Below are positions 43,677 through 56,900 of a DNA stretch of 64,000 nt, piece by piece. Below the pieces are notes generated by a model. It was given only the letters and a program-made list of their open reading frames with translations, was not told where the DNA came from and ran no database searches. The number at the start of each line of letters is the position of its first letter. Position 1 is the stretch's first letter. The position numbers were made by a program, and so were the translations under genes. This DNA is from Roseibacillus ishigakijimensis (GTDB lineage: Bacteria; Verrucomicrobiota; Verrucomicrobiia; Verrucomicrobiales; Akkermansiaceae): assembly GCF_016595415.1 (NCBI RefSeq), contig NZ_JAENIO010000003.1, positions 124,001 through 188,000 on the forward strand. The letters run 5' to 3'.

Positions 43677-44300
43677 CTAGAGGGGGCGGGGCTGGGGCGG
43701 CTTCGGCCCCGAAGGCGGAGGGGGGATGTGCTCCAGAGACTCGACCTTCTCGCGCCAGCGCGCATTCTCGGCCGCGACATTGAGAAGGTGGATCTCGTGG
43801 TCTTGGCGCTGTTTGATTTTGAGAAAGAACAGGGTAAGAGCCATGAACGCCCAGCCCTGCAGTTGAAAGAACAAGTTTCCGAGCAGGGCGAGCACGGTTT
43901 GCCAAACAGGAGAAGAAACGAGCCCCAGGGCCAGAGAGTGATCGGCCAGAGTGCCCGCGAGGGCGATTTGCTGCAGAGTGGCGAATTGGAGAAATTTTTT
44001 CCACGAGGTTTCCTCCACCCGCAGGTAGTAGATCAGGGCGAGGAAGATGGTCGTGGCGGTGAGAATGCCAAAAAGGCTGCCGAAGCTCCAGAAGGGGAGA
44101 ATCAAAAGCTCTGGAGTCCAGGCAAAGGATGGGAAGACCGTCAAGCCCGAGCCGATGAGGGTGCCGAGGATTTCGCAAAAACCCGCAGCGAGAAAGGCGA
44201 CGAAGCTCCCCAGATAAAGACAGGCAATGACGGCAAGGACGCGGCGAACGGCGTCCCAGATCGCACAGCCAAAGATTTCTTCAGGATCGAGCGGGATCAT
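43677..44300 (-). CDS. Uncharacterised membrane protein
   Basis: I do not recognise the family. The 207-aa protein has about four hydrophobic helices: VLAVIACLYLGSFVAFLAAGF, a stretch around residues 62-92, and two between about 113 and 160. A short charged helix (AAENARWREKVESLEH) and a Pro-rich tail follow. Its start at 44300 has ATG in a good context. It lies between the HAD gene (convergent) and the S10 peptidase gene (same strand, 47 bases upstream). No function is proposed. Confidence 0.65.
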   Translation of the reverse strand: MIPLDPEEIFGCAIWDAVRRVLAVIACLYLGSFVAFLAAGFCEILGTLIGSGLTVFPSFAWTPELLILPFWSFGSLFGILTATTIFLALIYYLRVEETSWKKFLQFATLQQIALAGTLADHSLALGLVSSPVWQTVLALLGNLFFQLQGWAFMALTLFFLKIKQRQDHEIHLLNVAAENARWREKVESLEHIPPPPSGPKPPQPRPL

Positions 44301-44347
44301 CGCTCCTGCTAGCAGATTCTCTTTGGCCGTGCAAGGCAGAACGGCCC

Positions 44348-45844
44348 TTACTCGGACTGGCCGGTGATGAATTCGACCAGATCGGTGCGCATCTTGATGA
44401 TGTCGGGCTCGTTGAGATAGAACATGTGCCCGGCTTCATAATAGGTGTAGCTGATGCGCTCGCGGCTCTCCTTCGGCAGGTCCACCAGTTGATCGAGGGT
44501 GTATTCGATGCCGCTCGGGGGGGTGGCGAAGTCGGTGTAACCGCCCATCACGAGCAGGCGGAGGTTGGGATTCTCGGTCATGGCGTCCTGCAAGCGGTCG
44601 GCGACGTTCACAATGCTGTTCTCGGCATCCCAACGCCAGGGATGCACCTTTCCCGTCAGAATGCGATAGGGGTGGTGGATGTCCTGGCCGCCAAGGTCCT
44701 CGCTAAGGTAGGCGAGCATGGCGGTGGAAAACGCTCCGTAGGCCACCGCATAAGAGGGATCGTAGGAGGGGTAATCACTGTCTTTGGACTGGGCGGGCCA
44801 GGCCACGCGGGCATCGAAGCGACCGAGCACCTTCCCTTCCGCCCGCAGCAGCTCGCGGCGGTAGCGGGTGGGCGACAGGCGTAGATTGGTCTCGACCCAG
44901 AGGGCGGCAGGAACCCCGGTGAGGGCGGAGAGACGCTCGGCCATGGCCTCCACTTCCCCCTCGCTGAGGCGGGAGCCGACAAAAAGGGCCCGGGTGTAGT
45001 CGCCCGCCGCCAAGGCATAGGCTTGCTTGAGCAGCTCATCGCGATCGCCGGAGATTTTGCCATGATGATGGGCCACTGCCGTCATGGCGGGGAGATAGAC
45101 TTGGTTCATCAGGTAGTTGCCTTGGCTCGCCCGCAGCGTGCGGAAGTCGAGGAGAGAGGAGAGCATGACCACGCCATTTAGGCTCATGCCGTATTCCGAC
45201 TGCAGATGCTCGGCGAGTCCTGCGGCCCGAATCCCTCCATAAGATTCTCCGAGAAGGTATTTGGGCGAACTCCAGCGCTTGTTCTCCGTCGTCCACCGCC
45301 GAATGAAGTCGGCCACCGACTCGATGTCGCCATTCAGTCCGTGGAACTGGCCCTTGGTCTTGTCCTCCTTGGGTCGCGAGTATCCCGTGGAAACCGGGTC
45401 AATGAAGACGAGGTCGGTGACATCAAGGATGGAGTGGGGATTGTCGATGAGGGTCACTGGCGGGGGCAGGGTTTCAGTGCCGTCCTTGCTGGTGGGGACG
45501 AGCTTGGGACCAAGGGCTCCGAGGTGCAGCCAAACCGCAGAGGAACCCGGGCCACCATTGAAGGCAAACATCACCGGCCGATCCTTGTCGCCCTCTTCCT
45601 TTTTCACATAGGAGACATGGAAAACCGAGGCCCGTTCCTTGCCATCGTCCTCCTTGAGAACCAAGGTGTCGGCAGTGACGGTGTAGGAGAGGGTCGCGCC
45701 TGCAATCTCGACCTCAGCCTCGACGGGGGCGAGACTGATCTCGGCGGATTCAGGCTTTTTCTCCTCCTTCTTATCCTTCTCCTGAGCGGATAATGGGAGG
45801 ATGAGGCAGGAGGCGGTGAAGAGAGCAAAGGTGGTTATTTTCAT
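44348..45844 (-). CDS. Serine carboxypeptidase, peptidase family S10
   Basis: The 498-aa exported enzyme has a signal peptide (MKITTFALFTASCLILPLSA) and an acidic-basic linker. The alpha/beta-hydrolase core of S10 peptidases follows. The oxyanion/substrate block is NGGPGSS (96-102), the nucleophile is S201 in GESYGG, the Asp is in GGYTDFATPP and the His in EAGHMFY. S10 enzymes release C-terminal residues from peptides at acidic pH. Bacterial forms of this length are common in verrucomicrobia and acidobacteria. It probably acts in the periplasm. About 100 bases separate it from the helical-repeat gene. Confidence 0.92.
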   Translation of the reverse strand: MKITTFALFTASCLILPLSAQEKDKKEEKKPESAEISLAPVEAEVEIAGATLSYTVTADTLVLKEDDGKERASVFHVSYVKKEEGDKDRPVMFAFNGGPGSSAVWLHLGALGPKLVPTSKDGTETLPPPVTLIDNPHSILDVTDLVFIDPVSTGYSRPKEDKTKGQFHGLNGDIESVADFIRRWTTENKRWSSPKYLLGESYGGIRAAGLAEHLQSEYGMSLNGVVMLSSLLDFRTLRASQGNYLMNQVYLPAMTAVAHHHGKISGDRDELLKQAYALAAGDYTRALFVGSRLSEGEVEAMAERLSALTGVPAALWVETNLRLSPTRYRRELLRAEGKVLGRFDARVAWPAQSKDSDYPSYDPSYAVAYGAFSTAMLAYLSEDLGGQDIHHPYRILTGKVHPWRWDAENSIVNVADRLQDAMTENPNLRLLVMGGYTDFATPPSGIEYTLDQLVDLPKESRERISYTYYEAGHMFYLNEPDIIKMRTDLVEFITGQSE

Positions 45845-45943
45845 GCGAAGTCAACAAAAGTGAAGGTCCGGCGCAGTCTGGTGAACGCGCGGACCAACGT
45901 CGACTGAATAATGACCCTTTTGTCCTCTTCTTTCGACTGTCTT

Positions 45944-47251
45944 TTACTGGCCGTTGTTAGGCTGCTGATCTTGCTCCAGGAAACGGCGGCGAATGGAATT
46001 GGGCAGGGAATCGATATTTTGCTGCATCCAGGCCTTGGCGGCCTGCGAGTCCTGGTTGTTCCAGTCACCCAGCACGCGGTGGTAATTGCGATTGCGGTGA
46101 CCTTCGTCCCGGTAGGCTGAGACCCAAGTGGCGGCCAGCTCAGGGTCACGCCGGGTTGAGCCCCGCACCAGTTCATCGACTGCAGAGTCAAAGTTGGTGT
46201 CGGGATGGGTGGTCATCAGATCGGAGAGCCAGAGGGCGGAGTTGACGGGGTCTTCCCGCACCATGTTGTCAATCACGCCCTCAGCGCCTTCGCTGATCGC
46301 TTCCGGTGGCAGGTTGGTGACCCACTGGGTGGCGGCTTCGGGAGATTGGCGGTACCAATCCTCCACGATGTCTTCGCCCACCCGATTGAGGGCATCGATG
46401 TCGCCTGTGCCAGCCAGCCAAGTGGCCGCCTCCTCCGCGTCTTTGCGGGCAATGGCCTCGGCGGTCATGGCGTAAGCCCCGGCGCGTAGCACGTCATCGG
46501 TGATGGTGGCGGACCAGTTTTTGGCGTCCTCCGGGTTGCGGGCCAGCATGTTGGAGAGAATGCTTTCGAGAGCGTCTCCCCGCTGGCGGGAGCGGGGCAT
46601 GGTCTCCATGAGGGCGGTGGCACGGCCCAGATCGTGGGGGGCGAGGCCTTCGATCACGCCCACCAACCAAGGGTTGGCTTCGTCGGGATTGTCATGATTG
46701 GCCTCGGCCCACGCAATGGCACCCTCGGGATTGGTGGCGGCCCAAGTGGCCAGGATGGTGTTGCGCGCAAAGGTGCCGTCGGTATTTTCTGATGCATAGG
46801 TCAGGGCGTTTTGCGGATCGACCTTGGCCCAAGCGGTGAGAAGCATGCGGTATTCGCCCCAGCGCTCGCGGGTGATGCCCAAATCGCGGAAAGAGGCCAC
46901 TACGGACTCGAATTGGCTGGGGTCGAGGCTGTCGATGAGGGCGAGGAGCGCATTGGTCCGCTCCAGTGGATCTTCGGAAAGAGCAATATCGGCCATCATT
47001 TCCTCCGGACTCGAACCCTTGCGCACCATGGGCGCGGCCTCGAGCCGGGCTTGGGCCGAGGAACGGCTGGTGGTGCTATCGGGGGTGGTGCCCGGGGCAG
47101 AGCCGCCGCTGACGTTGGCCCGCACCGATTTGGTGGCCTGCACGGACGCGCCCTCCGCAGAGTCGGTCGGCGTGAGTGATTTTCCGGCAAAATAGGCGGC
47201 ACCCACGGAAAGGCCCCAAATCGAGAGATAGGCGATGGATCTTGGGTTCAT
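45944..47251 (-). CDS. Exported helical-repeat protein (W-x(n)-P-x-x-A-x-x-W repeats)
   Basis: The 435-aa protein starts at ATG 47251 (MNPRSIAYLSIWGLSVGAAYFAG, signal or anchor). After a low-complexity linker it has about nine TPR/HEAT-like alpha-alpha repeats spaced about 35 residues. Each has a pattern such as WAATNPEGAIAWA, RKDAEEAATWLA, RQSPEAATQWV and RRDPELAATWV. No catalytic motif is seen. Such repeat proteins are frequent in verrucomicrobial genomes and probably serve as protein-binding scaffolds in the envelope. It is divergent from the YlbF-like gene. Function is unknown. Confidence 0.8.
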   Translation of the reverse strand: MNPRSIAYLSIWGLSVGAAYFAGKSLTPTDSAEGASVQATKSVRANVSGGSAPGTTPDSTTSRSSAQARLEAAPMVRKGSSPEEMMADIALSEDPLERTNALLALIDSLDPSQFESVVASFRDLGITRERWGEYRMLLTAWAKVDPQNALTYASENTDGTFARNTILATWAATNPEGAIAWAEANHDNPDEANPWLVGVIEGLAPHDLGRATALMETMPRSRQRGDALESILSNMLARNPEDAKNWSATITDDVLRAGAYAMTAEAIARKDAEEAATWLAGTGDIDALNRVGEDIVEDWYRQSPEAATQWVTNLPPEAISEGAEGVIDNMVREDPVNSALWLSDLMTTHPDTNFDSAVDELVRGSTRRDPELAATWVSAYRDEGHRNRNYHRVLGDWNNQDSQAAKAWMQQNIDSLPNSIRRRFLEQDQQPNNGQ

Positions 47252-47387
47252 GGGGGCATTATACGCTCTCTCTCCCTCTCTTCTTGGCAAAATTCGTCGC
47301 AATTCGCGGGAAAATCCCTTTCTTAAGGCCAAATTCCGCAAATCGCGAGTTGCGGGCGAGGACGGCCGCCGCTAGCGTCCGCTCCAC

Positions 47388-47822
47388 ATGAGTATCTTGG
47401 AGGACAATTCCCCGGTAATGGAAAAGACGCGCGAACTCTGCGCCTTGATCGCAGAAAATGATGAGTTCGCCAGCCTGCAAAAGGACGTGGAGACCTTTTT
47501 TGCAGATGACACCGCTCGCGACAGTTTCCGGCGCGTGCAGGAGTGGGGCGATGAACTCCATCAGAAGCAGCAAGCTGGCCTCGAGCTCAGCGACAGTGAG
47601 ATCAAGGACTTCGAGTCCGCTCGGGGCGCTCTCTTCGAGAATCCCGTAGCGACCAATTTCCTCAATGCCCAGCAAACCCTGCAAGCTCTGCAGGGCAGCG
47701 TGAGCAAGTATGTGGGGATGACCCTCGAGTTGGGCCGGGTCCCTTCTGCCGAGGACTTCGCCGCACAGGATGGCGGGGGCTGCTGCGGAGGCGGAGGCGG
47801 TGGTGGCTGTGGCTGCGGTTGA
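47388..47822 (+). CDS. YlbF-family protein with Cys/Gly-rich tail
   Basis: The 144-aa protein is a helical YlbF/YmcA-like protein. The body (1-125) has the family pattern of three helices with the motifs ALIAENDEFASLQKDVETFF and NPVATNFLNAQQTLQALQ. It ends in a tail GGGCCGGGGGGGCGCG, with four Cys in 13 residues, a likely metal- or Fe-S-binding site. In Bacillus the YlbF-YmcA-YaaT complex controls mRNA maturation and carries Fe-S clusters; the tail composition here is compatible with a similar use but not shown. An intrinsic terminator follows at 47848-47883. Confidence 0.75.
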   Translation: MSILEDNSPVMEKTRELCALIAENDEFASLQKDVETFFADDTARDSFRRVQEWGDELHQKQQAGLELSDSEIKDFESARGALFENPVATNFLNAQQTLQALQGSVSKYVGMTLELGRVPSAEDFAAQDGGGCCGGGGGGGCGCG

Positions 47823-47847
47823 TCGCCCACTGGCCAAAATTAATTGC

Positions 47848-47883
47848 AAAAACCGCTCTCACTCCGGTGAAAGCGGTTTTTTT
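47848..47883 (+). terminator. Rho-independent terminator after the YlbF-like gene
   Basis: A hairpin of AAAACCGCT-C-TCAC / GTGA-A-AGCGGTTTT with loop TCCG has one mismatch and ends in a T-run (47877-47883). It is 26 bases after the stop. The opposite flank is A-rich, so it may also work in the reverse direction, although no gene enters from that side. Confidence 0.9.
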
Positions 47884-47932
47884 GGGCCTTGGGGCTTTCG
47901 TTCTCTGAAACAAAGTGGTTAGAATCAGCAGA

Positions 47933-51705
<3,773 letters not shown>

Positions 51706-51711
51706 TCAGGC

Positions 51712-51744
51712 AAAAAAAGAGGCCGTCAGCTGGTGCGGACGGCC
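51712..51744 (-). terminator. Intrinsic terminator in the thiC leader
   Basis: On the minus strand a perfect GGCCGTC / GACGGCC stem with a 10-base loop is followed by TCTTTTTTT (plus-strand 51712-51720). It lies between the TPP aptamer and the thiC ATG. This is the expected expression platform: ligand binding should favour this hairpin and stop transcription. Confidence 0.88.
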
Positions 51745-51786
51745 CACGGGGCAGGGAATCCAGAAGATTTGGAACGAATCTGGAGA

Positions 51787-51865
51787 CTCCCTACGCCGGT
51801 TCTGCCCGGATCAGGTTCGAAGGGTCACGGGCGCACTGGCCCATTCTCAGCCTCGTAGGCTCCCC
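51787..51865 (-). promoter_or_regulatory. TPP riboswitch (THI element) upstream of thiC
   Basis: The minus strand reads GGGGAGCC, then GGCTGAGA, GACCCTTCGAACCTGATCCG, and finally CCGGCGTAGGGAG. These are the invariant TPP-aptamer segments in the right order, and the GGGAG/CTCCC ends can pair to close P1. It lies about 110 bases upstream of thiC, with an intrinsic terminator between. Thiamine pyrophosphate should therefore switch off thiC by transcription attenuation. Confidence 0.97.
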
Positions 51866-51929
51866 TGTCTTTGGGGTCGAATGTAGGCGCGGATCGGGAA
51901 GGGGAAAAGGATAAATTCGCGGAGGAACG

Positions 51930-52928
51930 TCAGTTGGCGAGGAGGCTGGGCCCGTTTTTTTCGATTTCTTCCAGAAATGAATTCAGGTTTCCCTGGTGGC
52001 GGGCAAGGAGCGCTTGCAGAGGCGGGACGAGAGCCTCGTAGGTGGTGAAGGCATTGAGCCGGGCGTTGTTGAGAGGAGTGGAGAGAAAGTGGTTCGGCTT
52101 TTGCTGCCAACCGGCATAAAGATTCTGAATCGTTTCCTTGAGAGCTGCCATTTCGGCTTCCTTGCGCCGACGCATTTCGGCCTGCGGGTGCTCGCTGGCG
52201 TAGAGAATCTTCAGGCGGGCAATGGACTCCTCGATCGCGCGGCGAATCTGGGAACGGCGCATGAGACGCAGTTCATAGGCGTGGAGAGCTTCCTGCTCGC
52301 CCCGACGGCGCAACCAGCGGCGCACTCCTTCGCGGGCCACCACTTCGGCCAGCGCTTCATTGAAGGCGGTTTCCTCCTTTTCGTAGTAGCGGTGGTGGGT
52401 GAGCTCGTGAAAAATGAGTTCCGCGAAGTCGACCTGGGGGTAGTCGATGAAGGTGTTGAGAATGGGGTCATGGAAGAATCCCAAGGTGGAGTAGGCATTG
52501 ACTCCTCCCAGATAGGTCTCGAAACCCCGGGCTTGCAGGTTGGCCACGGCCTTTTGGGCGTCCTCTTTGGAAAAAAAGCCGCGATAATTCTGGGAACCAA
52601 CCACCGGATACCACCAGGTGTGGGGCTCGAGAGAGAACTTGGGGGCGGCATGGACGATGAAGACCACGTGGTCTCGCTTGAGGTCCGCGTAGTGGCGGTA
52701 GGACCCTGAGGAGGGCAGCCCCAGCTCTTGTTCTGCAAAATCAACGATCTCTTGGCTGAGGCGAAGCTTTTCGGCGAGTTCCCCGCTCGTCTCCGGATCG
52801 GCCAGGACCCGGGCGATGCTTTTCTTGGCAAAAGTGATTTCAGCCTGACCGCGGATGGCCTGGGTGTAGTAGGAAAAGGAGGAGCAACCCGTCAGGAGAA
52901 GAAGAGCGGGGAGGAGTAGAGCCTTCAC
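51930..52928 (-). CDS. Lipoprotein metallopeptidase (predicted aminopeptidase family)
   Basis: This 332-aa protein has a lipoprotein signal (LLLLTGC15SSF). A gluzincin-like zinc motif H174-E-L-T-H178 is followed by E191 (HELTHHRYYEKEETAFNEALAE), giving the third ligand. The upstream TYLGGVNAYSTLGFFHDPI block is characteristic of the predicted aminopeptidase family (COG4324-type) found across Gram-negatives. It is probably anchored at the outer or inner membrane and faces the periplasm. Its ATG overlaps the stop of the upstream small gene (52925-52928). Confidence 0.87.
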   Translation of the reverse strand: MKALLLPALLLLTGCSSFSYYTQAIRGQAEITFAKKSIARVLADPETSGELAEKLRLSQEIVDFAEQELGLPSSGSYRHYADLKRDHVVFIVHAAPKFSLEPHTWWYPVVGSQNYRGFFSKEDAQKAVANLQARGFETYLGGVNAYSTLGFFHDPILNTFIDYPQVDFAELIFHELTHHRYYEKEETAFNEALAEVVAREGVRRWLRRRGEQEALHAYELRLMRRSQIRRAIEESIARLKILYASEHPQAEMRRRKEAEMAALKETIQNLYAGWQQKPNHFLSTPLNNARLNAFTTYEALVPPLQALLARHQGNLNSFLEEIEKNGPSLLAN

Positions 52929-53347
52929 GATTCGCGGAGGACCTCCAGCCGCTTGTTGGTTTCGTCGAGCAGAAACACCGACCGCCGATAGTCGATGAGT
53001 TCATTGACATTTTTGAGGGCGTCCTTGGACTGGTCCTGGACCTGCATCACCAGGCGGCCGACTTCACTACCGGGGATGGCGGCGACCAGACTGGGATCCT
53101 CGACCCGTAGAATGAGCTCGGAGGGGCGGAACCAGCGCTTGTGGAGGCGCACCTCGGCCACCGCCGGGTAGGGGATGGCAATGGTGGTCATCTCGCCGGC
53201 ACCGCCGGTGAAGACGTTGCCCTTGAGCCTCCAGTGAAGATCGAGATTCTCCGCGTGGAAGCGCAGTTGTCCCTCCACCTCCTCGCGGCCCAGGGCATCG
53301 GTCGCGGGAATGGTGAAGTGCAAGTTGATGGGCTGGTTGGCAAACAC
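52925..53347 (-). CDS. Conserved-looking hypothetical protein coupled to the metallopeptidase
   Basis: I do not recognise this 140-aa protein. It has no signal peptide or membrane segment and looks mainly beta with a helical end (DALKNVNELIDYRRSVFLLDETNKRL). Its GTG start at 53347 follows an in-frame stop closely, so the N-terminus is fixed. It overlaps the downstream lipoprotein gene by four bases (ATGA), which argues that it is a real expressed gene. Confidence 0.6.
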   Translation of the reverse strand: MFANQPINLHFTIPATDALGREEVEGQLRFHAENLDLHWRLKGNVFTGGAGEMTTIAIPYPAVAEVRLHKRWFRPSELILRVEDPSLVAAIPGSEVGRLVMQVQDQSKDALKNVNELIDYRRSVFLLDETNKRLEVLRES

Positions 53348-53441
53348 AGCGGAAAGCTAGCAAGAATTCTTCCCGGGCTGAAAAGAAAAATCAACGCCGT
53401 TCGGGTGGCCCGCGACCGCCCTTTGCCCGCTGGAGAAGAGC

Positions 53442-53840
53442 TTACTCGAGTTCGTCGGCGACGAACTCTTGCACCAGGTCCAGCAGCTCCTCCATCCCCG
53501 CCGGAAGCTCTTCTTCAATGGTGGCCAGGTAATCCGATTCCGTCTCGCTGTAATCCCCGCGTTCCTGGCTCTGATTGCCACACCAGCGGCTGGCATTGAG
53601 CGGATCCACGATGGCGGTGGCCCCGATGATATCGAAGGATTTGATGATCCGCTGGTGGTCGATCTCGCTCTGCCAGAACTCATGCAAGCAGTCCTCGCTC
53701 TCGAGAATGGGGACTGTCTCGTAGACATCTACGAGCGCGCGCTCTTCGCGGGTGAGGGCTCGCTCCGCAGATTCACTATCGAGACGATCAATGAGAATTT
53801 CAATTTCGTCCGGCCACTGAATAGATTCCAAAAACAGCAT
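53442..53840 (-). CDS. Hypothetical acidic protein, DUF4375-like in pattern
   Basis: The 132-aa protein starts at ATG 53840 (MLFLESIQWPDEIEILID). It is acidic and helical, with YETVPILESEDCLHEFWQSE, FDIIGATAIVDPLNAS, and a C-terminal ELPAGMEELLDLVQEFVADELE. The layout (small helical protein with a central hydrophobic IIGA segment) recalls DMP19/DUF4375-type proteins, but that is a weak impression. No signal peptide. No clear operon partner. Confidence 0.55.
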   Translation of the reverse strand: MLFLESIQWPDEIEILIDRLDSESAERALTREERALVDVYETVPILESEDCLHEFWQSEIDHQRIIKSFDIIGATAIVDPLNASRWCGNQSQERGDYSETESDYLATIEEELPAGMEELLDLVQEFVADELE

Positions 53841-53904
53841 CGCGGGGGACCTAAAGGAGCCGGGCGCTCTTGCCAAGGGAAACTCATTTTTTCGTTTCCA
53901 GACT

Positions 53905-56900
53905 TCATTCGACCCTGATTTTGAAGAAGCCTTTGCCGAGGGCGGGGTCGATGGAGACCGCTTCGGTGACGAGCGTTCCAGAACCCGCGATTCCGGTTTT
54001 CAAGGAAATCCAGTCTCCGTCTCTTAGATCGGATTTATAGAGAATGGTATAGGTGCGTCCGGCTTCCGAATCCCAGCTGAGGGAAACGAGACCATTGGCA
54101 CCGAGAGAGAGAGAGTCGACCACCGGAAGCAGGGGGGCAAAAATTTCCCGCACCCGCACGTGGTCAAGGAAGATTGTGTTGTCGCCTCCATTGAGATTGG
54201 TGCCGACGAAGGCGAGGGTTGTCTGCGTTTGCTCGGCTTGGAAGGTGACCGCATAGTCGGTGTAAGAGCCGAGGGCCTGGGGAGGCTCGAAGCTTCCGGC
54301 CACCGCGCCGCCAATGGTGACCTCGAAGGTTTGGCCGGGCTGGCCTCCCGCTTTGTTCTGCCGTTGGGAAGCTGCAAAAAGAAGCTGGTAGCTCGTGCCG
54401 GGAGTGAGGCCTGAGAGGACTTGCGAGAGGCTTGTTGTGCCTTGGATGTAGGCGACCTGGGTTCCCTCCGGGGCTTCGCTGTTTCCGGCGGTGAAGGCGC
54501 TGCCATTGGTGGCCACGCCCGCGCCCGCGAAGGTCCAGCCTGCGTTGCTCGGGCTGGCCAGGAAGTTGTCGGTGGCCGGGGTCTCGAAGTGAAAATTGGC
54601 CAGCTCTTGCTGCAGAGCGCTGTAGACGAGAATCTCCAGCCTCGCCTGGTGCGAGCCTCCATTGCCATCGCTCACCGCGACGGTGAAGGTGTTGCTCCCG
54701 GCATCACGAGCGGAGGGCGTGCCGGAAAGAACGCCGTTCGCGGTCAGCTGCAGCCAGGCAGGACCGGAAAGTTTGGAGAAGGAAAGGGCGTCACCATCGG
54801 GGTCTGAGGCGAGGGAGCTCAAGAAGGCTTGATAGGGCTCGCCTTCGTGGGCGGCAGTCGTGGTGAGCAAGTCGGCAGAAAACTGAGCCGGGCTGTTGGC
54901 GATGAACAAGCGCACATCGTCGATGAACACCATGTTGTCTCCTCCTGCCAGATTGGTGCCCGCGAAGGTCACGGTATGGGAGGTCTCGGCCGCGATGAAG
55001 CCGGCCGCGAAGCGTTGGTAGGCAGTCTCTCCCTGATTGGGGGCGAAGTTCCCCACCACGACACCGTCAACAATGAGGTCGAAGGTCTCTCCCGCCTGGC
55101 TGGGGCTCTGTCGCTGGGCGGCGGCAAAGTCCACATGATAGGTGGTGCCGGGAATGAGGTCGGCAAAGGTCTGGGAAAGGCTGGCCGTTCCCTCCAGGTA
55201 GGCCACTTGCGAGCCCTCCGGAGCTGCCTCGTTGCCGCTTGTCAGTGCGCTGTCGTTGGCCGCCAGTCCGGAAGGGCCCGCAAAGGTCCAACCGGCCTCG
55301 TCGGGAGTGGGGAGGCTGCCCGCGATTTCCGGATTCTCAAAGCCGGCATTGGTGATAAAGGGTTCCAGCTCGATGACCTCAAGCATGTTGGCGGGAGGCA
55401 AGGGACCCGGGGGTTGCCGGTCGTTGTTCGCGCCCATTGTTTCCCAGTGCATGAGGTAAGGACCGAGTTGGTCGATATTAGCTGAGATGGGACGGGCGTA
55501 GCTGCCCGCGAGAGTGACCTCATTCAGTTCTTCCGGATAAGAGAATTGGAAGGCACGGGTGGCGATGGGTTCCAGCGTCTCTTCATCGATGATGAACTCG
55601 CCATCGCCATACTGGGAATGGCTGTAGGAGAGGCCCAGCTCGCCGTTGCCGAGCTTGCGCAACCCCCGCATGGTGATTTCAAAAAGAAGGGAGCCTCCGC
55701 CGCCGAAGTTGTATCGATAGAGCCAGTTGCTCACGCGCTTTTCTTCCCAAGTCCCGTTTTCGCGCAGGCGATAGAGGTAAAACTGCGAGTTGCCCAGGTC
55801 GTCATATTTCATGTTGGCCAGGACGATGCGGTTTTGCGAGTCGAGCACGTGGGCCTGCACCCCATTGAGAATGCCTGTGCCGGAGGTGGTTGCCGAGTCA
55901 TCGACCTTGAGCCCGTTTTCACCAAAAACCATGGGGCGGGCGACTGGCGTTCCGCTTGCCGTCTCCCAGTTGATGAGGTCCCGGCTGCGGGCATAGGAAA
56001 AATCGTGGTTGGTGGCGGCATCAGGAGTTCCCCGCCACACCCAGTAGAGGTGGTAGTAGCCATCGGCCTCGTAGTAGGGCCCTTTCATATAGGCATTGCG
56101 CTGTCCCTGGCCGTCAATGAGGGCTTCGTCCAGGAAGCGGCTCCAGGTCTGCGTTGTGGGATTCCAGATGTTGTAGACTTCGTAGCCATTACCACTCCAG
56201 CCGTAGCGATAGTGGAAAAGGAGTTCCCCTGAATTGGTCATGAGGAAGTTCGGGTAGGTGACGTTGTCCTCCAGGCTGCCGACCATCGTGTTGAGCTCGA
56301 GGAACTCGGAGGCGTCGTAAGGGCGCGTGGAGCGGAAGTAGACCAAGGGGACATTGTGCATGTTTCCGCTGATGTGAATGTAGCCCTCGTTGTCCACGAT
56401 CAGGGTCACATAGTTGTGGCTGTCCCAGCCAATGCGGGAATTGAGGGTGACGGTGCTGAAAGAGTTTTCTCCCAGTGTGCGGTAAGCCACCGTCATGTTC
56501 TTGTTGTCATCATAGTAGACCAAGACGTGTTGGTCCCCGGCGATGGCTTGGGAGTAGCCTACCGGAAAAGAGGATTCTACCAAATCCACCGGAATGCGCC
56601 GGGCGACGCGATACTTCTTTTCGCTGACCGTCTCGAGGGCGACGGAGTAGAACAAGTCGTCCCGGCGGGCGATCTCGGCATCGATGCGGGCTTCATCCCA
56701 GGATTGGTTGTCGTAGGCTGTTTGCAGTTGGTCGCGGTAGGGGATGAGGTCGGTCCGTCCGTAGGTGTCGATCGGGACCTCGAATTCCCCGATGTAAGCG
56801 GCGAGCCGGTTGTAGGGCGGGTAGGCCTGCGGAAGCTCGTCCATGGCAAGATTCAGATTGGCCATGGCGTCGAGGATGCTTGCAAGGGATTGGCCCGTGG

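Noticed and set aside
44301-44347. GGCCGT/ACGGCC hairpin downstream of the membrane protein start
   Set aside because: No T-run follows, so it is not a convincing terminator.
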